A DNA stretch of 48,113 bases from Sphingopyxis sp. HIX (GCF_001468285.1 NZ_LNSB01000040.1:1-48113), one strand, 5' to 3'; shown: positions 8,901 to 16,861, counted from the stretch's first letter. Notes: generated by a model not told the origin, from the sequence alone. Numbers and translations: made by a program.

Positions 8901-11004
8901 CCGCCGCGACGAGATCCAGGGCAACGGCCTGACCGGCCCGTATCAGCTCGGCGCCAAAGACATTCTCCCCAACAGCGAGCGCATCGTCATCGAGACGCGC
9001 GACCGGCTGCACAGCGAGCGGATCGTCGAGACGCGCAGCCTGACGCGCCATATCGATTACGACATCGACTATTTCGCCGGCACCCTGCGCTTCCGCGAGC
9101 CGGTGCTCAGCCGCTCGTCGGGGCTCGATCCGCAATTCATCGTCGCCGAATATGAGGTCGACGGCATCGGCGAGCGCGTGCTCAACGCCGGCGGGCGCGT
9201 GAGCTACCAGTCGGACGACGAGAAGCTCCGCGTCGGCGCGACCTTCATCCACGACGAGGACAGCGACGCGAAGACCAACCTCGGGGGCGTCGATGCGCGC
9301 TATCGCCCGAATGTCGACACCGAGATCCGCGCCGAACTGGCGGTGAGCGATGCGTCAGCGAAGGGTGGCAGCGCGGTTGCCGCCGCGGGCCGCGCGACCG
9401 CTTGGCTGGTCGAGGCCGAGCATCACAGCCGCACGGTCGACGTGCTCGCCTATGTCCGCGAACGCGAAACCGGCTTCGGCGCCGGCCAGCTCAACCGCGG
9501 CGAGGACGGCACGCGCAAGTTCGGGGTCGATGCACGCCTCCACGCGACGCGGACGCTGTCGCTGATCGGCAGCGCCTGGCAGGAAGATTATCTCGACGTC
9601 GGCTCGCGCCGCCGCGCCGCGCGCGCTTTGGTCGAATATGACAATGGCACCACCGTCGCGCGCGCCGGCATCACCCACGCCGACGACCGGCTCTCGGACG
9701 GCACGCGCAACAGCTCGAACATCGTCCAGTTCGGTGCGACGCAGCGCCTGTTCGAAAAGCGCCTCGAACTCGACGCGCAAACCGAATTCGCATTGGGCGG
9801 CAAGGATGCGAGCGTCGATTTCCCGACCCGCCACCGCCTCGGCGCGCGCTTCGCGATCACCCGCGACGTCAATCTGGTGGGCAGCTACGAGATCGCCGAC
9901 GGCGACAGCATCGAGGCGCGCACCGCGCGGCTCGGCTTCGACCTCGCGCCCTGGGCCGGCGCGCGCCTGCTCGCGACCGCGAACCGGCAGGATATCGGCG
10001 AATATGGCCCGCGCAGCTTTGCCGCTTACGGCCTGTCGCAATCGCTGCGGCTCGGCAAGAAGCTGACCGTCGATCTGTCGGTCGACGGCAATCGCACCCT
10101 CGGCGGCATCCGCGCCGGCGATGTGCTGGACCCCGACCAGCCGGTCGCCTCGGGCGGTTTCCTCGGCGGCAACGGCACGCTGACCGAGGATTTCGTCGCG
10201 ATCAGTAGCGGCGCGACGTACCGCACCGAACGCTGGACGCTGACCGGGCGCGCCGAATATCGCGATGGCGAGCTCGCCAATCGTTATGGCCTGACGCTCG
10301 GCGGTCTCCGCCAGCTCGGCGAAGGCCGCGCGCTCGGGGCGCTCTTTACCTACGCCAAGGCGAGCGGCAGCGGCACGACGCCGACGACCGAGGTGATGAG
10401 CTTCGAGATGAGCTGGGCGCACCGTCCCGCCGAATCGCGCGTGTCGTGGCTCAACAAGACCGAGTTCCGCTCAGACAAGGTGCAGGGTGCGATCGCCGGC
10501 CAGCCGGGCCCGATCGGCGGCGGTGCGCTGACGATCGATGGCGACGCGACGAGCCGCCGCGCGCTCAATAGCCTCTCGGTGAACTGGACCCCGATGGGCA
10601 ATCGCGAATTGGGCGATCGCCGCAGCGACGACCGCATGTGGTACGAACGCGCCGAAGTCGGTTTCTTCTGGGGCACGCGCTATAATTTCGACAAGTTCGG
10701 GGCGGACGACGTCAAGGGCTGGTCGAACCTGCTCGGCGCCGACTTCCGCTTCAACCTCGGCGAGCATGTCGATGTCGGGGCATCGGGCACGGTGCGCGTG
10801 GGCACCGGCGGCGACACGGTGAGCTGGGCGGGCGGGCCGACCATCACGCTGGCACCAATGAAGAACGCCAATGTGACGCTCGGCTATAATTTCTCAGGGT
10901 TCCACGACCGCGATTTCGAAGACAGCCGTTATTCGCGGTCGGGCGCCTATGTGACCTTCAAGCTGAAGTTCGACCAGACGAGTTTTCAGGGGCTGGGGCT
11001 TTAA
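5905..11004 (+). CDS. Giant DUF11/SdrD-B-like protein with C-terminal putative outer-membrane beta-barrel
   Basis: The 1699-aa product starts with a signal peptide (residues 1-28, ending TTAHAQ) and the cluster lead-in VISNTATAEW. Ig-like strands follow to about residue 350, then a DUF11 domain (about 358-490, PGDVIQYRIEVSNRDSRRAS). An SdrD-B/carboxypeptidase-regulatory-like module spans about 493-550 (VMLQDGSYAVTDIDGRYHF). A module with LTGPYQLGAKDILPNSERIV and HIDYDIDYFAGTLRF lies near 1010-1080. From about 845 to the end there are many amphipathic beta strands with aromatic girdles, ending in GAYVTFKLKF, consistent with an outer-membrane barrel. The ATG at 5905 is chosen for the signal peptide; its ribosome site is weak. 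Function unknown. Barrel and surface location are inferred by eye. Confidence 0.78.
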   Translation: MAFFSKYLAFAATLVAAAALPATTAHAQVISNTATAEWTASGSSAQTLSNRVDVTVTPLPPERPGIRTYRLTNNLGSVSAPVVPTRCQGTDGPSLIEPSGVFASLPTDPASLQPTGRFHAGEVLVVGVTLASANADPSARDTLDVTLELENGDRERITLSETAANSGEFVGIINTIGIPPPLVAGDCRLSVAPGSTVTMRVTDADNADLVATAEISFLVDPFGIVFDSGDGAPVAGSRVTIIDAATGQPAQVFGDDGVSTYPSSVITGQSVTDSGGTVYNFPPGDYRFPFVAPGTYRLIVEPPTPFTAPSTADPSALAGFRRPDDGLPYTITTASYGAAFTLNDPAPVRIDIPVDQPGGELILRKTTSTQVAVPGDVIQYRIEVSNRDSRRASGVVTVRDVLPKGMRLRLDTVRANGVRIDPVVAENGREFSVTLPAIAPGQRVLLTYLAEVIVSAQPGNALNRATATDDRGATSNVSEATVSIKRDQLGDRMTIIGRITDGGCGVNPGKAEGLGGVRVMLQDGSYAVTDIDGRYHFEGVRPGLHVVQIDPSTLPLDRAPIDCARSTASAGSPISRFVQGRGGSLKRADFRAVASDPRAAPDVKAIDAPVVLSDPDAAGANRDWLAGEGPGIAWLFPAPDHNPRAKAVRAAIKHAPGQTVTLTINGKPVDPLAYEGARKSGDGQVAVSIWRGIEIREGENRLVATVKDANGVTVETLERGVHYSITPMRATLIREKSVLIADGVTRPVLAVRLTDRDGKPIRSGLTGDFSVPAPYYPAVEADAQQARQLSGLERARPVWKIDGDDGIAYIELEPTTASGTLTIDFAFRDDKVTRNQTIEAWLDPGNRPWTVVGFAAGTIGYNTLDDRMEPVAETLDDLNGDARLALYAKGRVRGKWLMTLAYDSDKDKDDTRFGGVIDPRAYYTIYADRNETRYDAASVRKLYLRLERPQFYAMFGDFETGISEPQLARYQRALNGGKAEYRGPNVAATAFAADTPYRFRRDEIQGNGLTGPYQLGAKDILPNSERIVIETRDRLHSERIVETRSLTRHIDYDIDYFAGTLRFREPVLSRSSGLDPQFIVAEYEVDGIGERVLNAGGRVSYQSDDEKLRVGATFIHDEDSDAKTNLGGVDARYRPNVDTEIRAELAVSDASAKGGSAVAAAGRATAWLVEAEHHSRTVDVLAYVRERETGFGAGQLNRGEDGTRKFGVDARLHATRTLSLIGSAWQEDYLDVGSRRRAARALVEYDNGTTVARAGITHADDRLSDGTRNSSNIVQFGATQRLFEKRLELDAQTEFALGGKDASVDFPTRHRLGARFAITRDVNLVGSYEIADGDSIEARTARLGFDLAPWAGARLLATANRQDIGEYGPRSFAAYGLSQSLRLGKKLTVDLSVDGNRTLGGIRAGDVLDPDQPVASGGFLGGNGTLTEDFVAISSGATYRTERWTLTGRAEYRDGELANRYGLTLGGLRQLGEGRALGALFTYAKASGSGTTPTTEVMSFEMSWAHRPAESRVSWLNKTEFRSDKVQGAIAGQPGPIGGGALTIDGDATSRRALNSLSVNWTPMGNRELGDRRSDDRMWYERAEVGFFWGTRYNFDKFGADDVKGWSNLLGADFRFNLGEHVDVGASGTVRVGTGGDTVSWAGGPTITLAPMKNANVTLGYNFSGFHDRDFEDSRYSRSGAYVTFKLKFDQTSFQGLGL

Positions 11005-11008
11005 GAAT

Positions 11009-11143
11009 AATCCTCCCCGTGGCGAAGCCATGGGGAGGTGGCAGCGCGGAGCGCTGACGGAGGGGCAAAGAACGCAACGTTTCTAGCCCCTCCACCACCC
11101 TTCGGGCGGTCCCCCTCCCCACCGCTTCGCGGCAGGGAGGATT
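11009..11143. repeat. Inverted pair of palindromic repeats (BIME-like)
   Basis: The gap between the giant DUF11 gene and the convergent E2 gene holds two copies of a roughly 58-bp GC-rich unit facing each other. The left copy (11009-11066) begins AATCCTCCCC and the right copy (11086-11143) ends GGGAGGATT. Each has inner hairpins, for example CCGCGAAGCGG in the right arm. A third copy lies at the right window edge. The pair may also end transcription of both convergent genes, as no T-tract terminator is seen. Confidence 0.8.
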
Positions 11144-11147
11144 AATC

Positions 11148-12425
11148 TTAGTCCGCGAACAGCAAAACCGGCGTTTCGATCAGCTTCTTGAGCGCCTGCA
11201 CATAGCTCGCCGCATCCCAGCCATCGACGACGCGGTGGTCGCAGCTGATCGACAGGTTCATCAGCTTGGCGCGGCGAATCTCGTCGCCGTCGAACACGGG
11301 CCGCTCGACGATCTTGTTCGGACCGATGATCGCGACCTCGGGCCGGTTGATCACCGGCGTCGTCGCGATGCCGCCGAGCGGGCCGAGCGAGGTGACGGTC
11401 AAGGTGCCGCCGGTGAGTTCCTCGACCTTCGCCTTGCCGGTACGGGCAGCCTCGGCCAAGCGGCTGATCTCGCTCGCGAGTTGCCAGACATTCTTGTCCT
11501 GCGCGTCGCGGATCACCGGGACCATAAGCCCCGCATCGGTCTGCGTCGCCATGCCGAGGTGCACCGCGCCATAACGCGTGACCACGCCGCCCTCGTCATC
11601 GTAGCGCGCGTTGATCATCGGGAACTCAGGGATCGTACGGCAGATCGCGACGATCAGGAACGGCAGCATCGTCAGCTTGGGCCGGCCGCCGCGGTTGGCG
11701 TTGAGGTCGGCGCGCATATCCTCGAGCGCGGTGACGTCCATTTCCTCGACATAGGTGAAATGCGGGATCGCGCGCTTCGACGCCGCCATATTCTCGGCAA
11801 TCTTGCGGCGCATGCCGATGACTTTGATCGGCTCGTCGGCGCGCGCGCGGCTGGCGCCGGGGGCGTGATAGCCCTGCCCGCCGCTGTAGCGGAGGAACGC
11901 GTCCAGATCCGAATGGCGGATGCGGTCGCCTTCGGCTTGGACCTGCCCGAGGTCGACGCCGAGGTCCTTGGCGCGCGCGCGGACCGCAGGCGATGCGAGG
12001 ACCTGGCGGTCGTGCGCGGGCGCGGGCGCGGCCACCGGGGCCGGCGTAGGCGCAGGCGCCGCAACGGGTGCAGGCGCAGCGACTTCGGCGACCGACGCTT
12101 CTTCGGCGCCCGGCGTTTCTGCGACGATTTCTTCCTCGACCGGCGTATCCGTGGGCGGCGCTTCGACGTCTCCGTCTCCGTCACCATCGGTCTCGATCAC
12201 CGCCAGCGTCGAGCCGATCGGGATCAGGTCGCCGACCTCGCCCGCCAATTCGACGACGATCCCCGACACGGGCGATTCCATTTCGACGGTCGCCTTGTCG
12301 GTCATCATGTCGGCGAGCTGCGCGTCTTCCTCGACGCGCTCGCCGATCTTCACATGCCAGGCGACGATTTCGGCCTCGGCGATGCCTTCGCCGATGTCGG
12401 GCAGACGGAATGAATAGCGGGCCAT
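11148..12425 (-). CDS. bkdB: 2-oxoacid dehydrogenase E2, probable branched-chain dihydrolipoyl acyltransferase
   Basis: E2 core of a 2-oxoacid dehydrogenase complex, passing acyl groups from the lipoyl arm to CoA. Of 425 aa, residues 1-80 are a lipoyl domain with the DKA lysine at 44. A Pro/Ala/Glu-rich linker follows, then an E3/E1-binding domain (about 147-182, LASPAVRARAKDLGVDLGQV). The catalytic domain carries SCDHRVVDGWDAA near the end. It is the last gene of an operon with E1alpha and E1beta, starting five bases beyond the E1beta stop. Gene order and E1 sequences favour the branched-chain (Bkd) complex over pyruvate dehydrogenase. E3 is not in the window. Confidence 0.9.
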   Translation of the reverse strand: MARYSFRLPDIGEGIAEAEIVAWHVKIGERVEEDAQLADMMTDKATVEMESPVSGIVVELAGEVGDLIPIGSTLAVIETDGDGDGDVEAPPTDTPVEEEIVAETPGAEEASVAEVAAPAPVAAPAPTPAPVAAPAPAHDRQVLASPAVRARAKDLGVDLGQVQAEGDRIRHSDLDAFLRYSGGQGYHAPGASRARADEPIKVIGMRRKIAENMAASKRAIPHFTYVEEMDVTALEDMRADLNANRGGRPKLTMLPFLIVAICRTIPEFPMINARYDDEGGVVTRYGAVHLGMATQTDAGLMVPVIRDAQDKNVWQLASEISRLAEAARTGKAKVEELTGGTLTVTSLGPLGGIATTPVINRPEVAIIGPNKIVERPVFDGDEIRRAKLMNLSISCDHRVVDGWDAASYVQALKKLIETPVLLFAD

Positions 12426-12429
12426 GACG

Positions 12430-13470
12430 TCAGTCCTTCAAAATCTTGGTGAGCGCGGTCGCGATGCGCACTGGGCCAGGGAAATAGGCCCATTCGAGGC
12501 TGTGCGGATAGGGCGTGTCGAAGCCGGTGACGCGTTCGACCGGCGCCTCGAGATGGTAAAAACAGCGTTCTTGGACGAGCGCGGCGAGTTCGGCGCCGAA
12601 GCCCGAGGTGCGTGTCGCCTCGTGAATCACCAGGCAGCGGCCGGTCTTTTTCACCGACGCCTCGATGGCGTCGATGTCAAGCGGCAGCAGCGTCCGCAGG
12701 TCGATGATCTCGGCATCGATGCCCATTTCCTCCACGATCGTCCTGGTGACATGCACCATCGTGCCATAAGCGAGGATCGTCAGCGCTTCGCCTTCGCGCA
12801 CCGTCGCGGCCTTGCCGAGGTCGATGCGGTAATAGCCCTCGGGCACGGCGCTCGCGTCATGCTTCGACCAGGGCTCGACAGGGCGGTCGTAATAGCCGCT
12901 GAACGGGCCGTTGTAGATGCGCTTGGGTTCGAGGAAGACGACCGGATCATTGTCCTCGATCGCCGCGATCAGCAGGCCCTTGGCATCATAGGGGTTCGAC
13001 GGGATCACCGTCTTCACGCCGCAGATGTGGGTCATGATGCTCTCGGGCGACTGGCTGTGCGTCTGGCCGCCGAAGATGCCGCCGCCGAAGGGCGTGCGCA
13101 CCGTCATCGGGCAGATATAGTCGTTCGCCGAACGATAGCGCAGCCGCGCCGCTTCGCTGACGAGCTGGTCGAGCCCCGGATAGATATAATCGGCGAACTG
13201 GATTTCGGGGACCGGGCGCAGGCCATAGGCGCCCATTCCGACCGCAACGCCGATGATGCCGCATTCGTTGATCGGCGTGTCGAAGACGCGCGTCTTGCCA
13301 TGCTTCTTCTGCAGCCCCGCAGTCGCGCGGAACACGCCGCCGAAAAAGCCGACGTCCTCGCCCATCACTACGGTGTTGGGGTCGCGTTCGAGCATGACGT
13401 CCATGGCGCTGTTGATCGCCTCGATCATGTTCATGGTTTTGGTGTCGGCGCTAGACGATTCTGGCATCAT
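12430..13470 (-). CDS. bkdA2: Branched-chain 2-oxoacid dehydrogenase E1 beta subunit
   Basis: With E1alpha, this 346-aa subunit forms the ThDP-dependent heterotetramer that decarboxylates branched-chain 2-oxoacids from Leu, Ile and Val. Family motifs are clear: VVMGEDVGFFGGVFRAT near residue 35, the stretch FDTPINECGIIGVAVGMGAYG, and LEPKRIYNGPFSGYYD. The last of these (LEPKRIY) is typical of the branched-chain rather than the pyruvate enzyme. The first ATG at 13470 overlaps the E1alpha stop as ATGA; a second ATG follows directly at 13467. Translational coupling with E1alpha is likely. Confidence 0.92.
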   Translation of the reverse strand: MMPESSSADTKTMNMIEAINSAMDVMLERDPNTVVMGEDVGFFGGVFRATAGLQKKHGKTRVFDTPINECGIIGVAVGMGAYGLRPVPEIQFADYIYPGLDQLVSEAARLRYRSANDYICPMTVRTPFGGGIFGGQTHSQSPESIMTHICGVKTVIPSNPYDAKGLLIAAIEDNDPVVFLEPKRIYNGPFSGYYDRPVEPWSKHDASAVPEGYYRIDLGKAATVREGEALTILAYGTMVHVTRTIVEEMGIDAEIIDLRTLLPLDIDAIEASVKKTGRCLVIHEATRTSGFGAELAALVQERCFYHLEAPVERVTGFDTPYPHSLEWAYFPGPVRIATALTKILKD

Positions 13471-14762
13471 TCGGGCTTCCAATTGGGGCCGAACTTGGCC
13501 TCTTGCTCGGCGAGCATCTGCGCGGATTGTTCCTTGAGGTGCCAAGGCATCTCCTCGAACACATCCTGAAACATCGTCTCGAAGGGCTGGTGCATGCCAT
13601 GGCCCAAAATACCGAGCTTTTCCGATTGCTTCTGGGTCGTCTTGACCAGATCGTCGAGTTCGGTGCGCTGCGCCTCGTGGCGCTCCTCGTCCCATTCGCC
13701 GAGCGCGATCAGATGCTGCTTGAGCCGTGCAATCGGATCGCCGAAGGGCCAGGCCGTCGCCTCGTCGGCGGGGCGATAGGCGCTCGGATCGTCGGAGGTG
13801 CTGTGGCCCTCGCTGCGATAGGTGAAATGCTCGATCAAGGTCGGGCCGTTGTTGGTCCGCGCACGATCGGCGGCCCATAGCGTCGCCGCATAGACCGCGA
13901 GCGGATCGTTGCCGTCGATGCGCAGGCCGGCGATGCCGTAACCCACCGCACGCGCCGCAAAGGTCGTGCGCTCGCCGCCGGCGAAGCCCGAGAAGCTCGA
14001 GATCGCCCACTGGTTGTTGACGACGTTGAAGATAACCGGGGCATTATAGACAGTCGCGAAGGTCAGCGCCGAATGGAAGTCGCCCTCGGCCGACGAGCCC
14101 TCGCCGCACCATACGGTCGCGATGCGGCTGTCGCCCTTCGAGGCCGAGGCCATCGCCCAGCCCACCGCCTGCGGATATTGCGTCGCGAGATTGCCCGACA
14201 CGCTGAAGAAGCCATGTTCGGGCGCCGAATACATGATCGGCAGCTGGCGGCCGAGCAGATGGTCGCCGCGGTTCGAATAGATCTGGTTCATCATCTGGAT
14301 CAGCGGATAGTCGCGCGCGATCAAAATGCCCTGCTGGCGATAGCTGGGGAAACACATGTCGGCGCGGTCGATCGCCATCGTCGAGGCGATCGAGGTCGCC
14401 TCCTCGCCGGTGCATTTCATGTAGAAGCTGGTCTTGCCCTGCCGCTGGGCACGGAACATGCGATCGTCGAACGCGCGGGTGAGCATCATGTAGCGCAGCA
14501 TCGTGCGAAGCCGCTCGGGGGTCAGCTTCGGGTCCCACGGTCCCGTCGCGACGCCGTCGAAATCGAGGACGCGCACGAGGCCGTAGCACAGGTTGCGCAT
14601 CGCGTCGGGCTTGCTGTCCTCGCTCGGTCGCGGGGTCTCGCCGACCTCGGGCACGACGATGTCGCCGAAGTCGGGGGTGTCGCCGGGGCGGTAGCGCGGC
14701 TCGGGAATATGGAGCGACAGCGGCGGCAGGTTGCTCGCCGGGCGCCCGGGCGTGTCAGACAT
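13467..14762 (-). CDS. bkdA1: Branched-chain 2-oxoacid dehydrogenase E1 alpha subunit
   Basis: The 431-aa E1alpha binds thiamine diphosphate through GEGSSAEGDFHSAL followed by NVVNNQWAIS, the GDG-type ThDP motif. The phosphorylation-loop equivalent TYRSEGHSTSDDPSAYR is present. The N-terminal 60 residues are proline-rich (ASNLPPLSLHIPEPRYRPGD), as in bacterial Bkd E1alpha proteins. It is the first gene of the leftward operon E1alpha-E1beta-E2. The ATG at 14762 follows AGGACGAGGAT. A 95-nt gap to thyA upstream holds the presumed promoter; I see no clear operator there. Confidence 0.93.
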   Translation of the reverse strand: MSDTPGRPASNLPPLSLHIPEPRYRPGDTPDFGDIVVPEVGETPRPSEDSKPDAMRNLCYGLVRVLDFDGVATGPWDPKLTPERLRTMLRYMMLTRAFDDRMFRAQRQGKTSFYMKCTGEEATSIASTMAIDRADMCFPSYRQQGILIARDYPLIQMMNQIYSNRGDHLLGRQLPIMYSAPEHGFFSVSGNLATQYPQAVGWAMASASKGDSRIATVWCGEGSSAEGDFHSALTFATVYNAPVIFNVVNNQWAISSFSGFAGGERTTFAARAVGYGIAGLRIDGNDPLAVYAATLWAADRARTNNGPTLIEHFTYRSEGHSTSDDPSAYRPADEATAWPFGDPIARLKQHLIALGEWDEERHEAQRTELDDLVKTTQKQSEKLGILGHGMHQPFETMFQDVFEEMPWHLKEQSAQMLAEQEAKFGPNWKPE

Positions 14763-14857
14763 ATCCTCGTCCTTCGAAGGCGCGAATCGATGCGCCTAGT
14801 TATATTTCAACGTGGCGACATATTATTTCGGTCGCCATGGGAATGCAACGGCGGCGC

Positions 14858-15817
14858 TCACACCGCGACGGGCGCGGAAATATGCGCCTGCGGGGCATAA
14901 TCCTCGACCGCGAAATCCTCGAACCGATAGTCGAAAATGCTCGAGGCCCGGCGAAGGATGCGCAGTCTGGGCGCGCCCTCGGGAACGCGGCGCAGCTGCT
15001 GTTCGACCAGCTCGGCGTGGTTGAGGTAGAGATGTACGTCGCCGCCGGTCCACACGACCTCGTGCGCGTGCAGCCCCGTCTGGTCGGCGATCATCCGCGT
15101 GAGCAGCGCCGCCTCGAAGATGTTGAAGGCGAAACCGAGCCCCAAATCGCACGAGCGCTGGAAGAGCAGGCACGAGAGGCCGCCGTCGCTGCGGACGTGG
15201 AATTGATAGGTCATGTGGCACGGCGGCAGCGCCATGCGGTCGAGGTCGGCGACGTTCCAGCCGGTGAAGATATGGCGCCGCGAGCCGGGGTTGGTCTTGA
15301 GCGAGTCGATCAGCACCGCGATCTGGTTGTGGCCCTGCTCCGAACGGCGGAAAAGCCCCTCGCCTGCCGGCTCGTAGCGCGGCCAGTTGACCCACTGGTG
15401 GCCATAGACCGGGCCGAGGTCGCCCCATTTTGCCGCGAAATCGGCGTCGGCGATGATTCGCGCCTCGAAATCCTCGGCGCTGATATCCTCGCCGCTCGCC
15501 TTGCGATATTTTTCGAGCGGCCAGTCGGTCCAGATCTTCACGCCCTGCGCCACCAGCGCGCGGATATTGGTATCGCCGGTCAGGAACCACAGAAGCTCGC
15601 GCAGCGCGGTCTTCCAATAGACGCGCTTGGTGGTGAGCAGCGGGATCGCATCGTCCTTCAGCGAAAAGCGCATCGTCTCGCCGAACAGCGAGCGCGTGCC
15701 GACGCCGGTGCGGTCGACGCGCTCGTCGCCCTCGACCCAGATCCGTCGCATCAGGTCGAGATATTGCAGTTCATAATGGATGGACTCAGGCAAGATTCGC
15801 TCCCGGCTTTGCCCCAT
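14858..15817 (-). CDS. thyA: Thymidylate synthase
   Basis: ThyA methylates dUMP to dTMP with 5,10-methylene-THF in the cytoplasm. The substrate-binding loop DRTGVGTRSLFG, the catalytic cysteine in LPPCHMTYQFHV and the downstream QRSCDLGLGFAFNI are all present. The C-terminus ending PVAV is the expected closing tail. I place the start at the ATG at 15817 (319 aa), which precedes the homologous SIHYELQYLDLM. The open frame extends to 15922, but that leader is low-complexity and would overlap the divergent JAB gene. A roughly 50-residue insert relative to E. coli ThyA is normal for the long form. Confidence 0.93.
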   Translation of the reverse strand: MGQSRERILPESIHYELQYLDLMRRIWVEGDERVDRTGVGTRSLFGETMRFSLKDDAIPLLTTKRVYWKTALRELLWFLTGDTNIRALVAQGVKIWTDWPLEKYRKASGEDISAEDFEARIIADADFAAKWGDLGPVYGHQWVNWPRYEPAGEGLFRRSEQGHNQIAVLIDSLKTNPGSRRHIFTGWNVADLDRMALPPCHMTYQFHVRSDGGLSCLLFQRSCDLGLGFAFNIFEAALLTRMIADQTGLHAHEVVWTGGDVHLYLNHAELVEQQLRRVPEGAPRLRILRRASSIFDYRFEDFAVEDYAPQAHISAPVAV

Positions 15818-15920
15818 TGCTAGGCTTGCTGCGACGACGCGGCAAGCGCCGCGGGCGATCCTCCATTGCGGGGCAATCCCCGCTTTGGCTTTGCGACGCG
15901 GCGGCGCATGAAGGCGCGCC

Positions 15921-16349
15921 ATGACCCGCTATGACCCCATCGAAACGCCCGGCGCGACGCCGGCGCCGCCCGGCTTCGTCCCGCGCGGCGACGAGGAGGA
16001 ACTCGCGCGCCTGCTGCTGCGCCCGCTCTTCCCAACCGAGGACGAAATGCTGCTGGTCGCGGGCTTCGACACCTTCGACCGGTTGCTGTGCATCGAACAT
16101 GCCGAGGGCGACCGCAGTGGCCGCTGCGTCGTCCCGCCGCATATCTGGCGCGCGGCGCTCGGCGCGCGGCCCGCACAGATTCTGCTCGCGCACAACCATC
16201 CCTCGGAAATCGCGCGCCCCAGCGACGCCGACATCGCGACGACGCGCGAATGCGCACGCTTCCTGTCGCCGCTCGGCATCGCCCTGTCGGACCATATGAT
16301 CTTTACGATGGAAGGCCATTTCAGCTTCTGGCGTGCCGGATTGCTTTAG
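15921..16349 (+). CDS. RadC-like JAB domain protein (short)
   Basis: This 142-aa protein corresponds to the C-terminal JAB (MPN/JAMM) domain of RadC. It carries the metal-binding motif HNHPSEIARPSDAD (His, His, Ser, Asp) near residues 91-104 and ends GHFSFWRAGLL as RadC proteins do. The N-terminal helix-hairpin-helix half of full RadC (about 220 aa) is missing and is replaced by about 25 Pro-rich residues. RadC's function is itself unsettled, so none is assigned. The last base of its TAG stop is the first base of the 33-bp inverted repeat that follows. Confidence 0.82.
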   Translation: MTRYDPIETPGATPAPPGFVPRGDEEELARLLLRPLFPTEDEMLLVAGFDTFDRLLCIEHAEGDRSGRCVVPPHIWRAALGARPAQILLAHNHPSEIARPSDADIATTRECARFLSPLGIALSDHMIFTMEGHFSFWRAGLL

Positions 16350-16615
16350 AGGGTCAGAACCCATTGCTGGCGCATTCGAGGCGTCGAAATGGCGAAGATA
16401 TCGCCTTCGCGTGGCCGCCGCGGATGGTGGTTCCATCTGCAAGGCCGCGCGGAGGCGAGATCGAAGCCATTTCGACGTCCCTTGGGATTTGGCCAATTTT
16501 GTCCATGGCCGCGTCAGCGAGCCTTGGAATATGCTCATATACCTGCGCCTCGCTTCCTCGCCCTGACCAAAATTGACTCAAACCTCGAATGCGCCAGCAA
16601 TGGGTTCTGACCCTC
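16349..16615. mobile_element. 267-bp element with perfect 33-bp terminal inverted repeats (MITE-like)
   Basis: The ends 16349-16381 and 16583-16615 are exact reverse complements over 33 bases; the outer end reads GAGGGTCAGAACCCATTGCT. Two further inverted repeats nest inside: 16382-16393 with 16466-16477 (CGTCGAAATGGC, 12 bp) and 16494-16501 with 16568-16575 (CAATTTTG, 8 bp). The first inner pair abuts the outer stem, so one strand could fold as a three-way junction. No convincing coding frame or transposase is inside, and no clear target duplication flanks it. It fills most of the 378-bp gap between the JAB gene and tRNA-Pro. A structured RNA is the alternative. Confidence 0.75.
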
Positions 16616-16727
16616 CCGCGAGCAATGTTCGCGACTATGCCGATTGGCGCTTGAAGTTCGCAAGATGCGCGTCTAGGGGACCGCTCTGCCTTCGCGGCGG
16701 CCCATAAGGCCGTTCGCCAAGATCGGT

Positions 16728-16804
16728 CGGGGAGTAGCTCAGCCTGGTAGAGCACTGTCTTCGGGAGGCAGGGGCCGGAGGTTCGAATCCTCTCTCCCCG
16801 ACCA
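16728..16804 (+). tRNA. tRNA-Pro (anticodon CGG)
   Basis: A 77-nt cloverleaf: acceptor CGGGGAG pairs with CTCCCCG (16794-16800), followed by discriminator A and encoded CCA. Anticodon stem CTGTC/GGCAG (one G-T pair) encloses TTCGGGA, giving anticodon CGG. The D-loop AGCCTGGTAGA and T-loop GTTCGAATC are canonical. Confidence 0.97.
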
Positions 16805-16861
16805 GTTTCTTTTGATATCAACACCCCTTGTAACCTGCGGGCAGAACACCTAGATTGGTGT

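Noticed and set aside
6349..9252. A 967-codon open frame on the minus strand inside the giant DUF11 gene
   Set aside because: The plus-strand frame has a signal peptide, recognisable domains and good motifs. The antisense frame has only Arg/Ala/Asp/Val-rich low-complexity sequence, typical of high-GC shadow frames.
16354..16824. An open frame on the minus strand starting [20 protein letters not shown] across tRNA-Pro
   Set aside because: This is the well-known spurious translation of a tRNA gene in antisense. The tRNA cloverleaf explains the sequence.
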